This document shows, one piece after another, positions 39,583 through 44,216 of a stretch of DNA of 44,216 nt. The notes below the pieces were generated by a model. That model made no database searches and was not told the DNA's origin. It saw only the letters and a list, made by a program, of their open reading frames with translations. The number at the start of each line of letters is the position of its first letter. Position 1 is the stretch's first letter. The position numbers and the translations under genes are program-made. This DNA is from Cladosporium sp. IMV 00045 (Eukaryota > Ascomycota > Dothideomycetes > Cladosporiales > Cladosporiaceae): positions 1 through 44,216 of the forward strand of contig MSJI02000705.1 in the NCBI GenBank assembly GCA_001931905.2, in the 5' to 3' direction.

Positions 39583-41957
39583 TTAGGTCAAAACGATGCT
39601 CATAGAGTCGCCTGAACCAAATGATTTCCCGCAGCTCGGACACTTACGCGAGCGGTTGGCGATCAGTTTGTTGACACAAGCGGAACAGAAGACGTGACCG
39701 CACAACTTGATGACGGTGTTGCGAATGTTGGTGGTGCAAACGGGGCAAATGGCGAGTTGCTGTAGAGAAAAGGTCAGCATAAGCGTATAATAACAGGGCA
39801 ATGATTCAATCCGGTAAACTTACCCTCCAATCGTCTCCACTGGTATTGTTCACAGCAGCCTTTGTCTTGCGCAAAGTATCGAGTTCCTTCTTCGTGTCAT
39901 CGAGGCGGACCTTCAACTGTTCCAACGAGGCTTCGGCGTCACGGCGGGCTTTGGTAGCGGCAAGTGACTCCTTGTCCTTTGTGGACGCAAGCACTTTGAG
40001 CTCTTCCACCTGCTTTTTCAAGCCATCTGTGATCGTTGCGGCTTCTTTGCATTTTTGCTCCGCGCTACGTTGTTGCTGCTCGAGCTTGGCCAGGCCAGTG
40101 TTTGCTTCAGCGATTTGGCGCTCTAGAGAAATAACAAGCTCCCTGGTTTTGCTGTCTGCATCCTTGAGTTGGCTAACAATTTCGCTAGATCGCGCATTCT
40201 GAGATTTCAGAACCCTGAGCTCGGCCTCTTTGGCATCTTTGGCCTTCATCGCTGCAAAATACTTCTGCTCCGCCTTCGCTTTCTCGGCATTGAGCCTGAG
40301 CACTACATCTTCTGAGCTAGATACCTCAGCGATTTTCTTGGCTGCCAATGCCTGAGTCTTCTTCCAGGCCGTTTCCATGGATGGTAGTTCTTGACTGAGA
40401 AGGTTGTACTGATTCTCAAGGGTGCTGAGTTTGGCTTTGAGCGCATCTGCGTCCAGGTCATCATGATTGCATTCGCTCGCCTTAGCCTCGCCAATCTGAA
40501 GCTTCAAACGTTCGACTTCGGACTCCAGTGCTGTGATCCTGATGTCCTTGGCCGCTGTGAGCTCCTTGGCTTGCTCGAATGAGATGCGTTTCTCGTCGTC
40601 CGCACTCTTGCGGATTGCGAGCTCAGAAGTGAGCTCGTCCCTAGAATTCCTGATCCTCGCCAAGTCTACTTCGATTCGAGCAATCATGCTTTCGGTCTCC
40701 GTCGTCTGCGTGCGATTGTCCTCTTCGACATGAGCACGGTGCTGGGTTCGTTCGGCCTGGTACTTCTGTGCTTCCTCACGCAATTGCAGGTTCGTCGCTT
40801 CAAGATCGTTAATTCGCTTAATCACGTCTTCGTGCTGAGATTTGAAAGCTTTGAAAAGAGCAGAATCAGCGTAGTCTTCGTCCGTGAGACTCGCGACCTT
40901 GGTTCGCGCCGCTGAGAGCTCGTTCGTTAGGCGGTCGTTCTCAGTCTCCAGTTCATCGAGCTGCTTCTTGCGCTGATCGGCCACCGCGAGTGCTTCTTTG
41001 CGGGCTGTGTCGGACTCGCCCGCTGTCACGCCATTCTCGAGCTCGCCGTTGGTCTCGGCCTTGATAGGCGTCCCGGCTCGCTTGCTTGCGCTTGGTGAGG
41101 CATCGCCATTACCTCCCAGCATAGCCTGGCGTTCCAGCTTCTGCACTTGGAGACTTTTGGCTCTTTCCACTGCCTTCTCTGCCTTCAGGTAACGATAGGA
41201 AGCAGTCTCCAGGCGCTCCGTTAATTGCTCTTTTTCAGAAGCCAGACTTTGGCATTCGGCAATTGTGGTCTTTTCCTTGGACAAAGCGGATGCCAGCTGA
41301 GACTGGAGGTTCAGCGCTTCTGGTGAAGCACCTGGGATGCGGCTGAAAATATCCGAAATGGCTTCCTTGATTTTCTGAGAGCGGTCGGCCAAATGTGTCG
41401 AAAACGTTTCATTGTCGGAGAATTCGAGGGCTGATTTGAACATTTCGCCACCTAAACTAGCTCTTAGCATACATGTTTCGCAAAATGGATATTCGAGATA
41501 TTCATACCGGATTGTGAAGTCGCACTCGGAGGTGGGGTCGGCAAGGCGTCGGCTGCGAGAACGCGGACCTCATCGAGCAGCTGCGAGAACCAAGCATCGA
41601 TTGTCCGCAAATGATCATCGTGGTACGTCAATTTTCTATTGAGTTCGTTGTACTCTCTCTGCCAGTGCTTTTGCTCGCGCTTGTACTCGTTCATCTGGCG
41701 CAGGATGGCGTCCTTCTGATATGCCTGGGAATCGATACTGTCAGCAAACCCTTGAGCAGTGACACGTGAAAGAGACAAATTACCTCGACTGCTGCTTCAT
41801 TCTCAGCGCTCATGCGCGGCGCTCCATTCTCCTCCTTGATGCGCTTGGGCCGAGGCACCGAGTCATCGGTGTCTGGAGCCAGGGAGCGCTTGCGATCCTC
41901 CATCTTGGACTTGTCAAGCGAAGGTACCGGAAGCGAAGGAGTCGTAGCGGCGGGCAT
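39583..41957 (-). CDS. BRE1: Bre1, E3 ubiquitin ligase for histone H2B
   Basis: Works with Rad6 to ubiquitinate the H2B C-terminal lysine, a mark that allows H3K4 and H3K79 methylation during transcription. Four exons: 41957-41784, 41724-41508, 41451-39824 and 39759-39583, giving 731 residues. Donors are GTAATT, GTATGA and GTAAGT; introns are 56-64 nt. The protein starts with a basic nuclear-localisation-like segment (MEDRKRSLAP, RPKRIKEE) after an ATG at 41957, then is almost entirely coiled coil (about residues 60-670). A C-terminal C3HC4 RING has Cys678, Cys681, Cys693, His695, Cys698, Cys701, Cys713 and Cys716, all present. Joins are supported by DDWR-QLAICPVC and VE-AYQKDAILRQ. Divergent from BDP1. 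Confidence 0.95.
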
Positions 41958-42358
41958 TTGAATAAGCAGGTTGGCGAAGGGATGCGCGGTGTGCGCCGAC
42001 AGCAGCACTACCTCATGGGAACGTGCTCAGTGCTCCGATGACTCGCTGATGTATGGTCGCGAGAGCGGTGGAAGCAGAGCAGGTGAGATGTCGCGGTTGT
42101 TGTGGTGATGATGATGTGTGTCGGTGTCAGGCGAGGCTGCTTCGAGGATGCAAAACTGCGAAAGGAGATGTTGTTCGGGCATCAGAGCGGCTTGCAGGGC
42201 AAAAGTCGTGGCGAGCCTTAAAGATTTGGCACAGAGCTAATCGATAAGCAGAGAAAGTTAATCCGCGACTTTTGCTGCGCTACTGAGATTGCGACAACCA
42301 ACCTACACCAGCACTCGCTCAACATTCTCACATTCGATGTAGCGGATAACAGCATACT
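41958..42358. promoter_or_regulatory. Divergent BRE1-BDP1 promoter
   Basis: 401 bp between two divergent start codons. Both genes are nuclear housekeeping functions, so a shared constitutive promoter is likely. No TATA box or known element stands out. Confidence 0.65.
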
Positions 42359-44216
42359 ATGTCGACGCTCATCAGTTCCGCCACGTCGGGCAAGAAGGCG
42401 GCACCGAAAGCGCCTCCCCGCCGTCGCCCCGCCGGAGGACCACCACCACCACCACCACAAACTCAGGCCAAACCAGCACCAAAACCTGTTCAACAAGTCG
42501 CCGAGGAGTCTACAGATGAGCCGGCCGCGTCGGATCGTGGATCTGTATCAGGAGCCCCGCCGCCGACTCTCCCAGCAACCCAGCCATCACCTGCTCAGCA
42601 ATCTTTCGAACCACAGCACGTACGATTTGCAGAGCCAGTGACGATCCCGGAGAAGGCTCCTCAGGCTGTATCGGTGAGGAATGAACCGCTGAATGCATCG
42701 CCCGCGACTCAGGATCCACCAACAATCGAGCCCCCGCCCGGGGAAATCACTGCTCCAGAACGAAACCTACCCCAGGCGCAAGATGCTCCCAGAGACGATG
42801 CGCCCGCCGCGAGCAATGATACCGTTACTGGGGCCACACGAGAGACTACGCCGCCGCCTATGGCATCCATCGAGACCGACAATCCAGCACAGCCCGAGTC
42901 ACCGCGTACAGCAAAACGCGCGCGGACAGACGAAAACGCTACAGCAGAGCCAAGGACGAGGAAAGCGCCAAAGAGAAATAGCACGCGCAGTAACGCTACT
43001 GTACAAGCGCAAGTGGAGAATGACACGGTACCCAAACCCTCGCAAACTCCACGACGACCGCCAGTGGCTCGTATGATGGCCACTGGCCAGGATCTCGTGG
43101 ACGACTCGACCTTGCCCGATGCCTCTGGTGCTGAAACTCAGCCGGATGGCGAAGTCGACTCCACAAAGAAGGCTCCCGCTAAACGGAAGGTACGAAAAGT
43201 GAAGACTCCAGCACGGGTGAATGAGGAGGAGCCCCAACAGGGAGATGGCGCGCAAGATCCAGCACAGAAGGCGAAGAAGCCTCGCAAGCCGCGTCAGAAA
43301 CGAGCGGCGCCTAAGGCTAAGCCGCAGCCTGCAAACGAGGGTGGCGAGAATGGCGAAGGAGCCTCGGCCGACGGAGCGACCCTGGCAGAAGAGGAACCAG
43401 AATCTGACCCAGAACTCCATGAAATCGATCCTGAAGCACTGTCTATGTATAACATCACTAGGCAGAAGCGGTATGGTAAAACTTCGGAACGAGAAAAGAA
43501 AATGGCTGAGATCGATTGGGATGAAGTCAAACGCAAGAGGCGTCTTGAGGCCGCTGGCGAAGCACCTCCAGAACCTCCCACAAATGGCGCTGAGCGCAAA
43601 GCTCAGGGAGACGATGCATCACCAGAAGGCGTCGGTGGCAGCAAGCAAGAGCCTGCAGCAGAGACTCGTGCCGTGCAAGGTGGTCTAGGGTTCCGTGTCG
43701 TTAACGGCGAAATTGTGGAAGATGAGGATACTCTCCAAATTGACCGTCGTGCGCAAGCGCAAGCAGAGATTGCCATGCAAGCACCGGTTGAAGAGGAGAA
43801 CGACTTGACCAGATTTCACAACCGCGCCACTTACCTGAACGACCGGAAACGTGACCAGAAAGATCGCGTACCAGCGTGGAAGTCTAAGAGCGACCCGTGG
43901 AACGAGGATGAGACTGACCGCTTCTACGATGCCCTCAAGAATTGGGGCACAGACTTCATGATCATCAGTCAACTCTTTCCGGCAAAGACGCGTGCGCAGA
44001 TTAAGAAGAAGTTCAACCGGGAGGAGCGCATAGATCCAGAGCGTGTCAACAATGCTCTTCTGGGTAAAGACACTGTTCGCATGGATCTGAACGCCTATGC
44101 CCAGGCTGCCAATCTCGACATCGCCGAGTTCAATAAGTTCGAGAGTCTGGAGCATGCTCAAAGCATTATCAGTGAGAGCATGCGTGATAAAGAAGAAGCC
44201 ATGCGGATTGCGGTCA
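42359..44216 (+). CDS. BDP1: Bdp1 (B''), TFIIIB subunit, 3'-truncated by window end
   Basis: Bdp1 with TBP and Brf1 forms TFIIIB, which recruits RNA polymerase III to tRNA and 5S genes. The frame is open from the ATG at 42359 to the last base, 619 complete codons with no stop, so the 3' end lies beyond the window. The N-terminal 300 residues are Pro/Ala/Lys-rich and probably disordered, including a six-Pro run. After basic clusters comes MYNITRQKRYGKTSEREKK, continuing EIDWDEVKRKRR, then the extended SANT/Myb domain from about residue 510 (WNEDETDRFYDALKNWGTDF, then SQLFPAKTRAQIKKKFNREE), which is diagnostic of Bdp1. The long N-terminal extension is typical of filamentous fungi. No intron is needed in the visible part. 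Confidence 0.94.
   Translation, partial: MSTLISSATSGKKAAPKAPPRRRPAGGPPPPPPQTQAKPAPKPVQQVAEESTDEPAASDRGSVSGAPPPTLPATQPSPAQQSFEPQHVRFAEPVTIPEKAPQAVSVRNEPLNASPATQDPPTIEPPPGEITAPERNLPQAQDAPRDDAPAASNDTVTGATRETTPPPMASIETDNPAQPESPRTAKRARTDENATAEPRTRKAPKRNSTRSNATVQAQVENDTVPKPSQTPRRPPVARMMATGQDLVDDSTLPDASGAETQPDGEVDSTKKAPAKRKVRKVKTPARVNEEEPQQGDGAQDPAQKAKKPRKPRQKRAAPKAKPQPANEGGENGEGASADGATLAEEEPESDPELHEIDPEALSMYNITRQKRYGKTSEREKKMAEIDWDEVKRKRRLEAAGEAPPEPPTNGAERKAQGDDASPEGVGGSKQEPAAETRAVQGGLGFRVVNGEIVEDEDTLQIDRRAQAQAEIAMQAPVEEENDLTRFHNRATYLNDRKRDQKDRVPAWKSKSDPWNEDETDRFYDALKNWGTDFMIISQLFPAKTRAQIKKKFNREERIDPERVNNALLGKDTVRMDLNAYAQAANLDIAEFNKFESLEHAQSIISESMRDKEEAMRIAV
42440..42457 (+). repeat. (CCA)6 microsatellite, polyproline
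   Basis: Six CCA triplets in the BDP1 N-terminus encode part of a polyproline run. Low-complexity, probably length-variable. Confidence 0.8.

Noticed and set aside
42693..43688. Frames of 127-173 codons within BDP1 on both strands
   Set aside because: They are out-of-frame shadows of the continuous BDP1 frame, which I checked codon by codon between 42662 and 43090 and by frame arithmetic at 43481 and 44111.
1..44216. tRNA, 5S rRNA, transposon ends, CRISPR-like arrays
   Set aside because: I scanned by eye for B-box GGTTCGA-type sequences, 5S internal control patterns, reverse transcriptase or transposase motifs and regular repeats, and saw none. A covariance-model search could still find something.

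Overview
The window looks like ordinary nuclear chromosome from a filamentous ascomycete (Pezizomycotina, most likely a dothideomycete; the class is my inference). Genes are compact, introns are short (about 45-70 nt, one of 142 nt) with GT...AG ends and CTAAC/CTAAT-like branch sites, coding third positions are G/C rich, and several proteins are fungus-specific. I found no transposon, CRISPR array, rRNA or tRNA.

Layout, left to right: a conserved coiled-coil protein of unknown function (155-1648, +); CBF5, the H/ACA pseudouridine synthase (2414-4029, -), followed after its stop by an in-frame 47-codon coding-like tail; a TPR-SET methyltransferase-like gene (4790-6745, -); an F-box-like gene (7383-8294, -); a fungal protein of unknown function (9604-11214, +); a small secreted cysteine-containing protein (11407-11859, -); HIS6 (12265-13264, -) head-to-head with FAF1 (13471-14478, +) across a 206-bp shared promoter holding a Gcn4/CpcA-type TGAGTCA; a GH76 cell-wall mannosidase-like gene (14763-16289, -); an unknown membrane protein (17576-19186, +); a secreted alkaline phosphatase (20386-21828, +); a LacZ-type GH2 beta-galactosidase (22047-25097, -) and an anion:cation-symporter-type MFS transporter (26563-28306, -).

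The right third holds a TatD-family nuclease (29492-30573, +); a concentrative nucleoside transporter with a 23-nt exon (31612-33710, +); a fungal-specific transcription-factor-domain protein without a visible zinc cluster (34194-36364, -); PBN1 of GPI-mannosyltransferase I (37168-38847, -); BRE1, the H2B ubiquitin ligase (39583-41957, -); and, divergent from BRE1, BDP1 of TFIIIB (42359 to the window end, +, truncated).

The genes fall into two loose groups. One is housekeeping (ribosome and rRNA biogenesis: CBF5, FAF1; histidine: HIS6; Pol III and chromatin: BDP1, BRE1; GPI anchors: PBN1). The other is nutrition and surface (GH76, alkaline phosphatase, GH2, MFS, nucleoside transporter, secreted protein). 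I see no classic biosynthetic cluster. The most unusual signals are the in-frame tail behind the CBF5 stop codon, the dense cluster of TCGAAT motifs between the MFS and GH2 genes, and the odd HIS6 intron. Exon boundaries were deduced by hand from splice motifs, reading frame and remembered family conservation; none is supported by RNA data.
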